Source: Olsenella_K sp036454645
Lineage (GTDB): Bacteria > Actinomycetota > Coriobacteriia > Coriobacteriales > Atopobiaceae
DNA: 13,055 bases
Reading direction: 5' to 3'
Assembly: GCA_036454645.1 (NCBI GenBank)
Contig: JAZHSQ010000052.1
Span: forward strand, 1 to 13,055
The notes under the pieces: model-generated
Databases searched by the model: none
Told to the model about the DNA's origin: nothing
What the model saw: the letters and a program-made list of their open reading frames with translations, nothing else
Part shown: in pieces, positions 13,013 to 13,055 of the stretch
How the letters are laid out: every line of letters begins with the position of its first letter
Position numbering within the stretch: position 1 is the first letter of the stretch
Program-made: the position numbers and the translations under genes

Positions 13013-13055
13013 CGCCCCGACCCAACCTGGCGCGGCCCCCCGCCGCCCCCCCGCG

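Overview
The window is GC-rich, gene-dense bacterial DNA. Codon choice (strong G/C third positions, several GTG starts), AGGAGG-type ribosome sites, and the mix of a YclM-type aspartate kinase with ThrH and an actinobacterial-type AbiEi/Vsr-like protein suggest a Coriobacteriia-like actinomycete (Olsenella/Atopobium/Collinsella relatives). That placement is inference from gene content; no rRNA or other marker gene is present.

Region 1 (about 173-7249) is a complete aspartate-to-threonine locus. On the minus strand, hom, lysC and asd run leftwards. On the plus strand, thrC, thrB and thrH run rightwards. The two arms diverge from a 115-bp control region (3829-3943). Together they encode aspartate kinase, aspartate-semialdehyde dehydrogenase, homoserine dehydrogenase, homoserine kinase, a ThrH-type phosphoserine:homoserine phosphotransferase/phosphatase and threonine synthase. 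The aspartate kinase has two ACT domains and is the obvious feedback-control point; the homoserine dehydrogenase lacks an ACT domain. hom and lysC are one base apart, and thrC and thrB are three bases apart.

Region 2 (7421-9580) carries a proline iminopeptidase-like alpha/beta hydrolase (pip) and a stand-alone protein with an AbiEi-like N-terminal part and a Vsr-like PD-(D/E)XK-type C-terminal part. No AbiEii-type toxin gene is beside it.

Region 3 (9581-10089) is a gene-poor stretch of about 500 bp, visibly less GC-rich in its centre, with a four-copy 15-bp tandem repeat and a 46-bp nearly perfect hairpin.

Region 4 (10090-12951) holds a histidine phosphatase (minus strand) diverging from an ArsC/Spx-family thioredoxin-fold protein, followed by a TelA-family protein.

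A recurring theme that ordinary annotation would miss is short imperfect tandem repeats placed just after, or across, stop codons: 11 bp after lysC, 66 bp after thrC (now read as the N-terminus of ThrB), 22 bp after thrH, about 29 bp after pip, 15 bp after the AbiEi-like gene, 20 bp across the ArsC-like stop and 17 bp after telA. An 18-bp array also lies inside the histidine phosphatase. Repeat expansion seems to be a general process in this genome, and in two genes it has been taken into the reading frame.
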